64,000 nt of DNA from Euptelea pleiosperma (GCA_035048495.1 CM068545.1:38082225-38146224), one strand, 5' to 3'. Shown: positions 1 through 11,274, counted from the first letter of the stretch. The notes: generated from the sequence alone by a model not told the origin. Translations and numbers: made by a program.

Positions 1-71
1 CTCCATGCAACACTCCAACATTCCGTCTCCTAGCCAAGATCAATGTCCCGACAATGCAGATCAGGATTAGG
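1..71 (+). other. Possible last-exon fragment of the CACTA transposase gene
   Basis: The first ~70 bases are less AT-rich than what follows and run into a good donor-like site (ATTAG|GTACGTG at about 71/72). The matching acceptor could be TTTTGTAG|GGACTAG near 3125. If spliced, one frame ends within a few codons after the acceptor, so the 179-bp array would lie in a terminal intron. No recognisable transposase domain is visible in so short a stretch; this is inference only. Confidence 0.22.
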
Positions 72-184
72 TACGTGCACATTTTTCTTTTAGAATTATT
101 ACATTTAACTACTAATCTGTAGTAGGTTATACATTTAGAAATTTACAGGTTTTTACTAATTTGTAGTATTTCGTAGGTTTAGGA

Positions 185-2990
185 ATTTCAACCTCTTAAC
201 TTAATTTGATTTTGGAACCTCGACGTCCAAATCGAGCAAACGAGGTCTTTATCATCCGAAACATCTTTTAACACGTCTATTATGTTGAAATAAACGTGTT
301 GGAAGAGACGGGATAAAAAATAGAGCTTTGATTAGGAATCTATAGTATTTTGTTGATTTATGAATTTTAACATTTTAACTTAACTTGATTTTGGAACCTC
401 GACGCTCAAATCGGGCAAACGAGGTCCTTATCACCCGAAACCTCTTTTAACATGTCTATTATGTTGAAATAAACGTGTTGAAAGAGACGAGACAAAATAC
501 AGAGCTTTGGTTAGGAATCTGTAGTGTTTTGTAGGTTTAGGAATTTCAACATTTTAATTTAACTTGATTTTAGAACCTCGACATCCAAATCAGGCAAACG
601 AGGTCCTTATCACCCGAAACCTCTTCTAACACGTCTATTATGTTGAAATAAAAGTGTTGGAAGAGACAGAACAATAAACAAAGCTTTAGTTAGGAATCTG
701 TAGTGTTTTGTAGGTTTAGGAATTTCAACATTTTAACTTAACTTGATTTTAGAACATCGACGTTCAAATCGGGCAAACGAGATTCTTATCACCCGAAACC
801 TCTTCTAACATGTCTATTATGTTGAATAAACGTGTTGGAAGAGATGTGACAAAAAATAGAGCTTCGTTTAGGAATCAGTAGTGTTTTGTAGGTTTAGGAA
901 TTTCAACATTTTAACTTAACTTAATTTTAGAACCTCGACGTCCAAATCGGGCAAACGAGGTCCTTATCACCCGAAACATCTTCTAACACGTATATTATGT
1001 TGAAATAAACGTGTTGAAAAATATAAGACAAAAAACAGAGCTTTGGTTAGGAATCTGTAATATTTTGTAGGTTTATAATTTCAACATTTTAACTTAACTT
1101 GATTTAGAACATCGACGTCTAAATCGGGCAAACGAGGTCCTTATCACCCGAAACCTCTTCTAACATGTCTACTATGTTAAAATAAATGTGTTGGAAGAGA
1201 CGGGACAAAAAATAGAGCTTTGGTTAGGAATTTGTAGCATTTTATAAATTTAGAAATTTCAACTTTTAACTTAACTTGATTTTAGAACCTCGACCTCCAA
1301 ATCGGGCAAACGAGGTCCTTATCACCCGAAACCTCTTCTAACACGTCTATTATGTTGAAATAAACGTATTGGAAGAGACGGAACAAAAAACAGAGCTTTG
1401 GTTAAGAATCTGTAGTGTTTCGTAGGTTTAGGAATTTTAACATTTTAACTTAACTTGATTTTAGAACATTGAAGTCCAAATCGGGCAAATGAGGTCCTTA
1501 TCACCCGAAACCTCTTCTAACACGTCTATTATGTTGAAATAAACGTGTTGGAAGAGACGGGATAAAAAATAGAGCTTTGGTTAAGAATCTGTAGTGTTTT
1601 GTAGGTTTAGGAATTTCAACATTTTAACTTAACTTGATTTTAGAACCTTGACGTCCAAATCGGGCAAACACAGTTCTTATCATCCGAAATCTATTATAAC
1701 ATGTTTATTATATTGAAATAAATGTGCTGAAAGAAATGAGACAAAAAATAGAGCTTTGGTTAAAAATCTGTAGTGTTTTGTAAGTTTAAGAATTTCAACA
1801 TTTTAACTTAACTTGATTGTAGAACCTCGACGTCTAAATCGGGTAAACGAGGTCCTTATCACCCAAAAAATCTTTTAACAAGTCTATTGTGTTGAAATAA
1901 ATGTGTTGGAAGAGACGGGACAAAAAACAGAGCTTTGGTTAGGAATTTGTAGCATTTTATAAGTTTAGAAATTTCAACTTTTAACTTAACTTGATTTTAG
2001 AACCTCGACCTCCAAATCAGGTAAACGAGGTCCTTATCACCCGAAACCTCTTCTAACATGTCTATTATATTGAAATAAACGTGTTGGAAGAGACGGGATA
2101 AAAAATAGAGCTTTGGTTAGGAATCTGTAGTGTTTTGTAGGTTTAAAAATTTTAACATTTTAACTTAACTTGATTTTAGAACCTCGACGTCCAAATCGGA
2201 CAAACGAGGTCCTTATCACCCGAAACCTCTTTTAACACGTTTATTATGTTGAAATAAACGTGTTGGAAGAGACGGGACAAAAAATAAAACTTTGGTTAAG
2301 AAGCTCTAGTGTTTTGTAGGTTTAGGAATTTTAACATTTTAACTTAACTTGATTTTAGAACATCGACGTCCAAATTGGGCAAACGAGGTCATTATCACCC
2401 GAAACCTCTTCTAACATGTCTATTATGTTGAAATAAACGTGTTGGAAGAGACAGGACAAAAAATAGAGCTTTGGTTAGGAATCTGTAGTGTTTTGTAGGT
2501 TTAAGAATTTCAATATTTTAACTTAACTTGATTTTAGAACCTCGATATCCAAATCGGGCAAACGAGGTCCTTATCATCCGAAACCTCTTCTAACACGTTT
2601 AATATGTTGAAATAAACTTGTTGGAACAAACATGACAAAAAATAGAGCTTTGGTTAGGAATTTATAGTGTTTTGTAGGTTTAGAAATTTCAACATTTTAA
2701 CTTAACTTGATTTTGGAACCTCGACACCCAAATCGGGCAAACGAGGTCCTTATCACCCGAAACCTCTTCTAACACGTCTATTATGTTGAAATAAACGTGT
2801 TGGAAGACACGGGAGAAAAAATAAAACTTTGGTTAAGAATCTATAGTGTTTTGTAGGTTTAGGAATTTCAACGTTTTAACTTAACCTAATTTTTGAACAT
2901 TGACGCCCAAATCGGGCAAACGAGGTCCCTATCACCCGAAACCTCTTCTAATATGTCTATTATGTTGAAATAAACTTGTTGAAAAAATGA
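185..2990. repeat. 179-bp tandem repeat array, 16 units
   Basis: The marker GAGGTCCTTATC recurs, with variants, near 241, 420, 599, 778, 956, 1134, 1311, 1490, 1670, 1848, 2027, 2206, 2385, 2563, 2743 and 2922, a mean spacing of about 179 bp. Units differ by scattered substitutions and 1-2 base indels. Each unit holds two potential stems: CCTCGACGT with a downstream ACGAGG, and AACACG with a downstream CGTGTT. There is no open reading frame through the array. Confidence 0.95.
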
Positions 2991-3419
2991 TGTGACAATA
3001 TAGTGTTGACTTTATTAATTTTGGTTGGAATTTGTAGTGTGTTATATGATTATGTTTGTTATTCTTTTTGTTTAGAATGCGTCTTAACATTTGATCTTCT
3101 AATCATTTTTTAATTTATTTTGTAGGGACTAGATGCTGATTGGGCTGGTTTAATGCTGATTGGTGTTGCTAGATGCTGATTGATCTTTCTTCTTCTATCA
3201 GTGGCTTTTTTTGTTGTTCTGAACTATTAATGTGGAATTCAGAACAATGAATATTGTAATATGTTTTTAGATATTTTAGATATTTGTTTTCATGGAAATG
3301 AAGCAGGTATTACAGGTTATAAATATTGAATATTAAATGTTATTATAGAAATGAATCAGAATATCCACAGGTTACAGGTACAATAGGTACTAAAAAAGTA
3401 GGGGCAAAAAAGTTTACAA

Positions 3420-3854
3420 ACATTTCATTTATCGGCGGCCAATCACCGTCGCTATAGGTGATGTATAGCTATGGGAGAACACTGGTCGTCGCTATATGTC
3501 ACCTTTACCGATGGTCAATGACCGTCGCTAAATGTTGCTTAAGGTTAAAATATCTTTTTAAAATAATTATCGATGTCATAGCCGTTGGTATAGGGTATTA
3601 ATACTGACGGTTTTGTATGGCCGTCAGTATAGGTAACGTATAGCGACGGCCACTGGCCGTCGCTAAAAGATTAATGTTGTCGCTAATAAAGCTTGGCCTA
3701 CGGAATTATATTGGCGGAAAGGATATTATACCGACGGCCATATCAGAAGTGGTTGTCGGTAAATATCTTACCGACGAATGTTTTACCGATGCCTTCCGAC
3801 GGCCAGGTTGGTCGTCGGTATATCCTTTACCGACCGAATTATTTTGTTGTAGTG
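3420..3854. repeat. CACTA subterminal repeats and terminal inverted repeat
   Basis: At least a dozen GACGGCC, GTCGCTA, GTCGGTA and CGACGG blocks in direct and inverted orientation are packed into this 435-bp stretch, which ends in the TIR. Such arrays are the transposase-binding region in En/Spm-type elements. Short ORFs here are chance products of the repeats. Confidence 0.7.
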
Positions 3855-4450
3855 AGATTTGATCAAGTGAAGCCCTCTACAATTTAGAGCCTTCACAAAA
3901 GATGAGCCAGATTTGCTCAGGTGAAGCTCTCTCAAATTTCAAATCTCTAGACTCAAGGAATGTTAATCAAAGAATGGGAGTCAAAGAGATAGTTTGATTG
4001 GGTTCGCCTCTAATGAAAGGTAATGGTTCTATTTCTATAATGCTCTACCCTCTCAAGAGAAATGGACCTAAAATAGCCGTTCGACTAACTCAAGTGCGCA
4101 TAAAATCGCATAAAAGAACGAGTCAAAAATAGATCCAAAATGGGTGGGGTCGACCACACAATTTGACCGGTCGACCGCACAATTTGGCCTGTCGACCAAT
4201 CAGGTCATAACCTAAAATATCCATGCTGAATGTTCGGTCGGCCGCTTAGGTCAGAACCAGAATACCCTTACTGTAAGGTCCGGTTGACCAATCAGGTCAT
4301 AACCTAAAAATATCCATGCTGAATGTCCGGTCGGCTGCACATTTTGATCGGTCAGTTGTACTCCGGTCGGCCGCACAATTTGTCTAGTCGGCCGCTTAGG
4401 TTAGAACCAGAATACCCTTACTATAAGGTCCGGTCGACTAGTCAGAGTAA
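3855..4450 (-). mobile_element. LTR fragment, family A (copia-like), minus orientation
   Basis: The reverse complement of 3855-3990 aligns by eye with 31755-31850 (GAGAGCTTCACC, GAGCAAA, GTGAAGGCT in the same order). Further right (4150-4440) lies a cluster of GGTCGACC-type palindromes also present at 31410-31590. The order palindrome cluster, then TATA region, then GAGAGCTTCACC matches the complete family A LTR at 31.0-32.5 kb. No coding sequence is present. The right boundary is approximate. Confidence 0.6.
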
Positions 4451-4719
4451 AAAATGATTGCTTGTGCCTTTGTTTGCTTTATTTGATTTCTATGCTCGTG
4501 TGTTTATTGGCACGACCATTGTTGTTACTCGAGGGATCGCTTGGGTGTTTTTTGCAACAATTAAGAACTAGTCTTGATTTGGACTGAGGTTCGATTATTA
4601 GGTCCTAGAAACCAAATATTCCCAAACAAGGCCTTAACATATGCTCATGCCAATTCTGCCAACTAATTAGTATATGTGGGTTGTAGTTTATGTTTAACAA
4701 AGAGATCTCATAAGTCATC

Positions 4720-5745
4720 TATATAACAAAACATGATAATTGTCTTATCTCTTATCTTATCTTATCCGGTTTCAACAGTGGCCGAGATCTTATCCTCCAA
4801 ATGGATGGTGGATCTCAGCCACTCACACCCAATTTTGGCCAACACTTTGTCAAATAGTGCCGTAGGCATGAGCCACCCACTATCTATATAACAAAATAGG
4901 GAAGTTGTCTTATCCCTTTATCTAATCCGACTTCATAAGATAAAGAGTGGTTGAGATCAAATCCATCCATCTAATGTTGGACGGTCGGATCTCAACTACT
5001 CACTCCTACTCATTTATTCGCCTCATGTTATGATTTTCGGAGAAATCTAAAATTTCACTATACAGACTTGGATTTGGTGGTACGTCCACCAAATATGTGC
5101 CGAACATAAATAGGGTTCATGGGCCCAAAAGTAAAGAGAATTGGTGTACGTTATGAATAGCGGATGTTATAACGGGTTTGGACCTCCCTCATTACGTTAT
5201 GTACCGTTTTAATGCTTAGAAAATAACGACCATTATTTTTCCATTATAACAAAAATAACGACCGTTATTTTTTGAAAAAAAATTGTTAAAAACATATGTT
5301 ATTTCTGTTATTTTTCAATTATTTTCTGCTATAAATTTTAGTGAATATTTGAAAATCAAATTCCTAATTTTAGCACCGTCATTTTCCGTTATTTATGTTC
5401 CTTTCCATTATTTTCCATTTTTTGCCCATGTGCGTTACAATATGTTATAATGGAAATAATGGTAACGCTCCCAATCTGTTATACCCGTTTGACTGTCGAA
5501 GGCACCTAATTTTTGCAAATACGTTTTTTGGGGAGTGCCGTGGGCACAGGCTATTTACTATTCTATATAACAAAACACAGTGGTTAATGTCTCCCCACTT
5601 ATACCTCTCCACTTAATTATAGGCATCAACAAAGAAGGCCGAGATCTAATCCTCCCCCAATTAATGGACGGTGAATCTCTACCACTCACCTGATTTTGGC
5701 AAATTCTTTGTTGAGGAGTGCTGATGGCACGGGGCACCCACCGGT
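4720..5745. repeat. Three direct copies of a ~165-bp unit
   Basis: Each copy starts with CTATATAACAAAA, contains GAGATCTAATCC or a variant, a complementary GTGGATCTC (a small hairpin), then CACTCAC...TTTTGGC...TTTGTT...AGTGC and GGCAC...CCAC. Copies are at 4720-4880, 4882-5000 plus 5500-5556, and 5558-5743. The middle copy is split by about 500 bp of another element. No coding potential is seen. Confidence 0.68.
5150..5497. mobile_element. GTTATAACGG-type inverted-repeat element
   Basis: The left side has GTTATAACGGGTTTGG and ACGTTATGTACC. The right side has GTTATAATGG, GGTAACGCTCCC and TATACCCGTTTGAC, reading inward as an imperfect inverted repeat. The interior repeats AATAACGACC and its complement. 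The same sequence type occurs at 8945-9150 and builds the tandem array at 53.9-54.9 kb. It interrupts the middle 165-bp repeat unit, which fits an insertion. Superfamily unknown. Confidence 0.42.
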
Positions 5746-5929
5746 ATTAAATAAGATAAAAAAAAAAGAGGAAATCTAATAAGAGGCTAAGTTGGGCTAA
5801 CTATATAAGAAGGGCAAGCTTATCTTGTCACCTGATTAATTATCAAGCTTAAGCTCGACCCTCTGGGCCTATAAATGCAACCCAAGGCTGGCCATGGCGG
5901 TCCAAACAGATTCTTGTATCTATATGCTA

Positions 5930-6100
5930 GTGGCACTACGCCGCTCATCAACCCATGAAAATAACTTCAATCCAACGCTTAGAAATCACTGATCAGGTTT
6001 ATTTTTTGTTTTGTAGGTCCACCTAGTGATTCGCCAAAACATCCATACGGTCAGTGTCCTCTTAAGAATGTGCCACGTGGCTCATATTGACTGCAGTTAA
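5930..6100. mobile_element. Core-hairpin repeat, right half only
   Basis: Contains AATCCAACGCTTAGAAATCACTG, the spacer TTGTAGGTCCACCTAG, CATCCATACGGTCAGTGTCC and GTGCCACGTGGCTCATATTG in the same order as the right arm of the complete hairpins at 8505-8810 and 9165-9450. The left arm is missing. It lies just downstream of the ZIP gene's stop codon. Confidence 0.62.
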
Positions 6101-6179
6101 TTAAACTATTTTTCACCTTCACTGGGCTGTATATCTCTAAAAATAAATAAAAAAAAATACATGCGATAATCTGTCTTTC

Positions 6180-7782
6180 TCACGCCCATTTCGCCATTAA
6201 CGACATGCCTCCGGCGCCTAAGAGTACAGAAATGTATGCCCATATCTGAAGCTTCACACTGCCCTGCAGCTTAGGACCCATAAAATCTGATGCTAGCAGA
6301 TCCACCAATGCCATGTAATTCAGCAGCCCGGCCGATGCGGCATTCAATAGCCCTACTACGATCAGGGACGTCGGACTATTGTCCCTGTACACGTTTGATA
6401 GACCGATTCCAATCGCGATGCCAAGCGGAGTTGTGACTGAGAAGAAGAACACCATGATTGCTTTCATCTTGTTTGCATACTCCGCCTGATTAAGGAAGTT
6501 GTTAATATCAGTGTACGTTGAGAAGCATGTAATCAAAGGGTGGAGAATATGTAGGAGGAGAGATAATTAATCAGACCTGCAGTATGCATCCACCAAGGCC
6601 CATTCCTTCAAAGAGCTGATGGAAGCAGAGGGCAGCCACGAGCGGTCTGATCGTGCATGGATTATCTGAGGCCCCTAGTGACAGCCCAATCACCACTGAG
6701 TGAACCACAATGCCTAGTTCTAATACCTGCAAAAGCCATCAGTAAATAATCTTTTATTACAAATCGGACCCCACAAAACCGAATTATTTAGGATACTGGA
6801 TTAACCCATGGCCCACCAACTCATCAATTCGATGGTTATGATCCTCAGCTCCATCTGATTTTTGGGGTCGGCTACTGATTGAATGCATGAGCTAGTGGGG
6901 TCACATATAAAATTCGGGAATAATTCGTGTATAATATATTCCTAATAAAAGATGTACATTTTACGAATCTTTGAATAAATGGTTATATAATAAGTTCTGT
7001 TAAGAATACAAAGGGGAAATGGCTAACTAGGATCATGAAGAACACCACTATTTATGGGGTGGGTCAGCGTCAGACCCGAGATCTAAATGAAATCGATCCC
7101 GTGTTAGCAGGCTTGGATCAATGATAAACGATAAAATAAAAAACGGGTCAGAATCGTCAGATGCAGATCCATGTAAAAAATTAATTTGAAAAAGATTGGG
7201 GAGAAGACAAACCTGTGCAACGATACGATGCCGTAACAATTGCGAGCCTTCTTCTTCATCTCCCTTCACATTATGCATGTGGGTATGCACAACCTTCTCA
7301 CAAACGGGTTCCACAGTTCGGTTAACGGGTACCGAATTATTTTTCTTATGATAACTCATCGCAAAAGAATCAACCATTAATGTCAATATAGCAGACAACA
7401 TGGCTACAAAAGTTGTGAATGGGAATTTCCTCCAAGGATTTTCAGGTAGACATTCTGATCTCAAACAATCGAACGAGTCGGGCATGACGTGCATGTAACC
7501 CGTTGCAAGAATGACGCCTGACGCGAAGGCTTTAACAAGGACGAAGAGATTTCGATCGGGTCGTAGAGCTGGAATTGAACGGGTGACGAGGGGGAGAGAC
7601 ACACCTATCATGCTAGTCACAAGTATGGAACTTATGGCTATGAGTTTGAGTTTTAGCGATTCCTGCTTGTCGTAGCAACCGCTGTTGGAACCGGATTCAC
7701 ATGTTGGAGTCTCACCTGAGATCTGTGATGCGAAGGAGAGGAGGAGAAAAGAGAAGAGGAAGAGTGTATGCAATGTCGCCAT
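6180..7782 (-). CDS. ZIP family zinc/iron transporter (IRT/ZIP), 3 exons, 341 aa
   Basis: Imports divalent cations (zinc, iron) across a membrane. Exons on the minus strand are 7782-7213, 6726-6577 and 6485-6180, all joined in phase 0 with GT-AG introns of 486 and 91 bp; residues 1-190, 191-240 and 241-341. A signal peptide covers about residues 1-23, followed by a cysteine-containing lumenal or extracellular segment. Hydrophobic segments follow, starting near residue 47. The variable loop carries the histidine motif HTHMH (H166, H168, H170). Exon 2 holds the family signature: H199-S200 in [10 protein letters not shown] and H226...E230 in [11 protein letters not shown], the conserved metal-pathway residues of TM4 and TM5. 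The length matches plant IRT/ZIP proteins, and all key residues are intact. The start is the only Met ahead of the signal peptide. Which ZIP paralogue it is, and zinc versus iron preference, cannot be told from this sequence alone. Confidence 0.93.
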
Positions 7783-8504
7783 CCCTGCTCTACTAGGTTA
7801 ATTTTCTGGTGTAAGTGGTTTATTTGAAGAGTTTGAGAGCCATGCTGGGTAATTTTTCTGGAGATTCAATTCTGTTATCCTCGTTGTGTTAATTGTCGAA
7901 AATAGCCTTTTGTTTTGGGAGAATGTTTGATGTAAGTGAATTTATTTGAGTGGTAGTTTCGTAGTTTTTGTCTTTAGGGAGGGTATGATACAGAGTGGAC
8001 TTGGTAGTAGAGGCATGTGTTGGGCTTGTTGTGCGTGTGTCTCACACATGTTTGCTTGCTTTTAGAGATCATCAATTGGCGGTGGGCCACATATTGGATG
8101 GGTCATCTGATTGCCACATGCACGTCCATTTAGATGACATGGCCTCCTCATCTGATCACCAATTGGTGGGCAACATAAAAGTATGAAAACATTGTATCCA
8201 CCGTTGAATGTTCCTTGAAAAATGTGTTTTTAATTTATAACATATTTGTCTTTTTAAAACATTGAAATAACGTGTTTTTCAATGGAAATCCAACAGTGCT
8301 GACAATGTTTGCATATATACTTTTAAGTCTGCAAACGTATGCAGACTAAATTTGTCCTACGTGGAAACCAAACCCTTGGTTAACCCAGTGACACTGCCAT
8401 AGTGGTTTAACCCGTTTTTTAAGGAAATTTTTGACATACCCCATGTTATCTTTGAAATTTTATGTACCCTCGTTCGAGTAAGACTTTGCTGACAGGGTGC
8501 TATA
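7783..8504. other. ZIP 5' flank and intergenic DNA
   Basis: Presumed promoter and 5' untranslated region of the ZIP gene near 7783-7900, then unique-looking AT-rich sequence. I find no convincing TATA box, gene or named element. Confidence 0.3.
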
Positions 8505-8810
8505 GGAGCCACGTGTCATATTCTTATAGGACTTTGACCGTATGGATGTTTTTCCAATCCCTATATGGACCTACAAACAAAAAATCAGCTTGATTTGTGA
8601 TTTCAAACATTTGGATCTTTGTACCTCAAATAATGATCAATAATGCTAAAATTTCCCACGGTTAAAATCAACCCATGAAAACAATTCCAATCTAATGCCT
8701 AGAAATCACTAATCAGGCTGAGTTTTGGTTTGTAGGTCCTCCTAATGATTGGCCAAACATCCATACGGTCAGAGTCCTCTAAGAGTGTTCCACGTGGCTC
8801 ATATTGTGCC
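8505..8810. mobile_element. Core-hairpin repeat, complete copy
   Basis: The left arm begins AGCCACGTGTCATATTCTTA, continues CCGTATGGATGTTT, then CTACAAACAAAAAATCAGC. The right arm is its inverse: TGGTTTGTAGGTCC, CATCCATACGGTCAGAGTCC, GTTCCACGTGGCTCATATTG. The loop contains AATGATCAATAATG. There is no ORF. Arms are imperfect, as in an old MITE. Confidence 0.75.
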
Positions 8811-8873
8811 CCTCTCATTGGCCATGTCATCAAAGTTTTATTCCCCTCGCGATTTGAAAATTTTGACTTACAC

Positions 8874-9605
8874 CAGCGGCAGAGCCAGAATTTGTTCAAG
8901 GGGCACAATCAATTGAGTATAAACGGCCAAGGTTTAAAAGGGGCTGTCATAACGGTATAACGGACTGGGGGCGTTACCGTTTTTTTCCATTATAACAAAT
9001 CGTAGCGCTCAGGGGCAAAAAGAGAAAATAACTGGAAAAAAAATGGAGTTGAAATTCAAAATGGAAAAAATAATAGAAATAACGGCCATTTTCACAAAAA
9101 TTTTCAGAAAACAACGGTCGTTATCTTCGCTACAACGGATGTAACGTCCTTTTTTTAACCATGGAACTGTCCACAATATGAGCCACGTGGCATATTCTTA
9201 TAGATTTCTGACCATATAGATGTTTGGCTCAACCCTAGATGAACATATAGACAAAAAATTAGCCCGCTGATTAGTGATTTCTAAGCATTGGATTGGAGTC
9301 GTTCTCATGGGTTGATTTTTAACCATGGAATTTGTGCATTACTGAGCAATATTTGGGGTACAAAGATCCCATGGTTTGAAACCATTAATCAGGATGATTT
9401 TTGGTCTATAAGTCCACCTAGAGATTGCCCAAACATCCATACGGTCAGTGTCCTCTAATAGGGTCACTAAACTACTAAAACAGAAGGGGGGCGCTAACTT
9501 CAAAAAAATAAAAAAAACTTATTTCAGAAGTTCTTATTTTGTTTTAAAGATTTCAAAGTTGAGAGGGGCACATGCCCCCCCTTGCCCTTCCTGGCTCCGC
9601 CATTG
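8874..9605. mobile_element. hAT-like non-autonomous element with nested insertions
   Basis: Termini are CAGCGGCAGAGCCAG (8874-8888) and CTGGCTCCGCCATTG (9591-9605), an inverted pair of a type very common in plants and usually placed in hAT. Flanks ACTTACAC and CTTACCAC look like a decayed 8-bp duplication. Inside are a GTTATAACGG-type element (~8945-9150) and a complete core hairpin (9165-9450). Placement in hAT is inference from the termini. Confidence 0.52.
9165..9450. mobile_element. Core-hairpin repeat, complete copy nested in the hAT-like element
   Basis: The left arm is ACAATATGAGCCACGTGGC, then GACCATATAGATGTTTGGC and TTAGTGATTTCTAAGC. The right arm is ATTAATCAGGATGATTTTTGG, CATCCATACGGTCAGTGTCC. 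The order of blocks is the same as in the other copies. Confidence 0.74.
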
Positions 9606-9616
9606 CTTACCACATG

Positions 9617-9782
9617 ACCCGATCCACTGTTTTTTTTTTTTTTGTTTTTTTTATAGGTAAGCCTGTTTTATTAAAGAGATCAGTAACTCGATGAAGGCGG
9701 GTTTTGAACACAGGTCTATGATATCATCACCCACAAACTTTACCAACTGATTAAGCTATCACCTTCAACCCGATCCACTGTT
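9617..9782 (-). mobile_element. tRNA-derived SINE with 15-bp target-site duplication
   Basis: The direct repeat ACCCGATCCACTGTT flanks the element exactly (9617-9631 and 9768-9782). Reading the minus strand from 9767: an A-box-like TAGCTTAATCAGTTGG, then 37 bases on a B-box-like GTTCAAAACCCG, a short tRNA-unrelated body, and an A-rich tail (poly-T on the plus strand at 9632-9652). This is the layout of an RNA polymerase III SINE moved by LINE machinery. Confidence 0.82.
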
Positions 9783-9830
9783 GTTCACCTAAACTGATAA
9801 ACATTTTTTTAAGGGCAAAAATAGCCCTTA

Positions 9831-10373
9831 CTTCAACCTTAGAACAAGAACCTATATGTGGGTTTGGGCCAAAACCCTAATCCCAAATCAAACAGCTATG
9901 GTGGACGGCCTGTCATGAGAGTCTAGTAGGTTGGTTGTCCATAAACGGTGACTACCTACCAAAGTTTCATGGCCAGACAACCACTACTCCATCAAACAAA
10001 TTTTAATTCTAAAATCTTTTTTAAGAACATTTGGTTATAAAAATTGCTCGTTGGAGTAGTGGTCGACCGGCCACGAGACTCCAGTAAGTTGGCTGCCCAT
10101 CACTGGCAACCAACCAACCGGAATCTCATGGCCAACCAACCACCACTCCGGCGAGCAATTTTAAGTCCAATATCTTGTCTGATTTTTTAAGGAACTTTAG
10201 TTTTAAAATCACTTGTTGGAGTGGTGATCGGCAGGTCATGAGAATCTGGTAGGTTGATCATCGGTGATGGGCGACCAACCCACTAAAATCTCGTGGTCGG
10301 CCATCCACCACAATTGCTTAATTTAGGATTTGGGGTCGGCCCAAATCCAAATGTTCTTGTTCTAAGGTTGAAG
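9831..10373. mobile_element. 543-bp foldback element
   Basis: Perfect terminal inverted repeats: it begins CTTCAACCTTAGAACAAGAA and ends with the exact inverse. The interior contains about four quasi-palindromic modules built of CCAACCAACC / GGTTGGTTG, CACCACTCC / GGAGTGGTG and GGCCATGAGA-like blocks in alternating orientation, so nearly the whole element can fold. Flanks (CCCTTA left, AAAATG right) show no clear target duplication, so the superfamily is open. Confidence 0.78.
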
Positions 10374-10392
10374 AAAATGATTTTTTTTTCTA

Positions 10393-10881
10393 TTAAAAAC
10401 ATTTAGTCAATTTTGAGTCAATGATGGTCATAAACGGCGGACCGTTATGCGGGTAAGTCAATTGGACATCCATACAATACTTGTTTGGGTATAACTTGTA
10501 CTGACAGTACTTGAGTATTTCTTTGTTCCGAAAATCTATATACTCTTTAAAAAGGTGTTGGGGCTTAGTACTTACACATATATTGAGAGAGTCAGAGGAT
10601 AGAAAACCATTGTAACCCCAATTCTTTAGAAATAGGGAAAAAGCTCTTCTCACTCGTGGATGTAGACAAGGTTGATTTTCAACTATATCATCATCCTCTA
10701 CTTTCAGCATACAATAGCCGCTAAGGAAAAAAAACTTATTCTCTAACCATATGGGACGTGGCCCCTCCTTCGTGGCTTCAAGATGCGCTTTCTTTGGATG
10801 ACCACCCCCTCCCCCATCATTTTGTTTTTTCTGTTCTCCTTTGGGTTTATATAAATTTCCTACTTGCAAAAAAGCATACAA
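10393..10881 (-). other. Unrecognised 162-codon open frame
   Basis: An open frame on the minus strand with a GGGGGGHPKK stretch and no domain, signal peptide or family I recognise. It has no evident TATA box or splice partners and lies between transposons. It could be debris of a gene or retroelement; I do not claim it is expressed. Confidence 0.13.
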
Positions 10882-11005
10882 AATGTAGATCCATCTTGTT
10901 TCCTAGAGCAATCCTTTCTTGTGCCTGACAATACCATTGCTTCTTATAACCTAGATCACGGGCCGTATGAAACAGATGGCTTGTCCATCTTGTGATCCTT
11001 GCTTA

Positions 11006-11271
11006 GAGCATCTCCAACCAAGGGGCTCTGTCTTCATATTTGATGAATACGATGTAAAATCCAACTTCAACCGGGCTCTATCATCCCTCTATTTTTGACT
11101 TCAAATGTAGACATACTTTTTGACTTTCTAAATTCCAATTTTATCATTTCCATGTTTTTTTTATAAAACTTTGATACATGTTATATCCTTTTGGAAGGTG
11201 TCTCTGTCTTCAAATTTGAAGAAGATGCTTTTTTTGAAGTCAGAATTTGAAGACCTTTGTTGGAGATGCTC
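11006..11271. mobile_element. Tourist-like (PIF/Harbinger) MITE
   Basis: 266 bp with termini GAGCATCTCCAACCAAGG and CCTTTGTTGGAGATGCTC, flanked by TTA (11003-11005) and TTA (11272-11274). TTA target duplications and this kind of terminus are diagnostic of PIF/Harbinger MITEs. Subterminal GTCTTCAAATTTGAAG sequences also pair. Confidence 0.87.
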
Positions 11272-11274
11272 TTA

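Larger units (their letters stand above)
1..3854. mobile_element. CACTA (En/Spm-type) DNA transposon, 3' portion
   Basis: The segment ends at 3854 with TTTTGTTGTAGTG (3842-3854). Its reverse complement CACTACAACAAAA is a typical CACTA terminal inverted repeat. The preceding 430 bp are rich in GACGGCC/GTCGGT motifs in both orientations, as expected of CACTA subterminal repeats. The other terminus must lie left of the window, because no matching CACTAC end is visible. Internal content is a possible short exon at the left edge, a long tandem array and an AT-rich tail. The three bases after the end (aga, 3855-3857) would be the target duplication, but the partner is outside the window. The right flank is an LTR fragment (family A), so the element probably inserted into an older retrotransposon. 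Assignment to CACTA is sound; whether 1-3000 belongs to the same element is inferred from continuity. Confidence 0.72.

Noticed and set aside
185..2990. CRISPR-like regular repeats
   Set aside because: Units are 179 bp and contiguous with no spacers, in a plant transposon; a satellite-like tandem array.
7048..7212. Extension of ZIP exon 1 to residue 244
   Set aside because: This is read-through into intron 1. A GT donor at 7212 and exon 2 at 6726 give the conserved TM4-TM5 sequence in phase.
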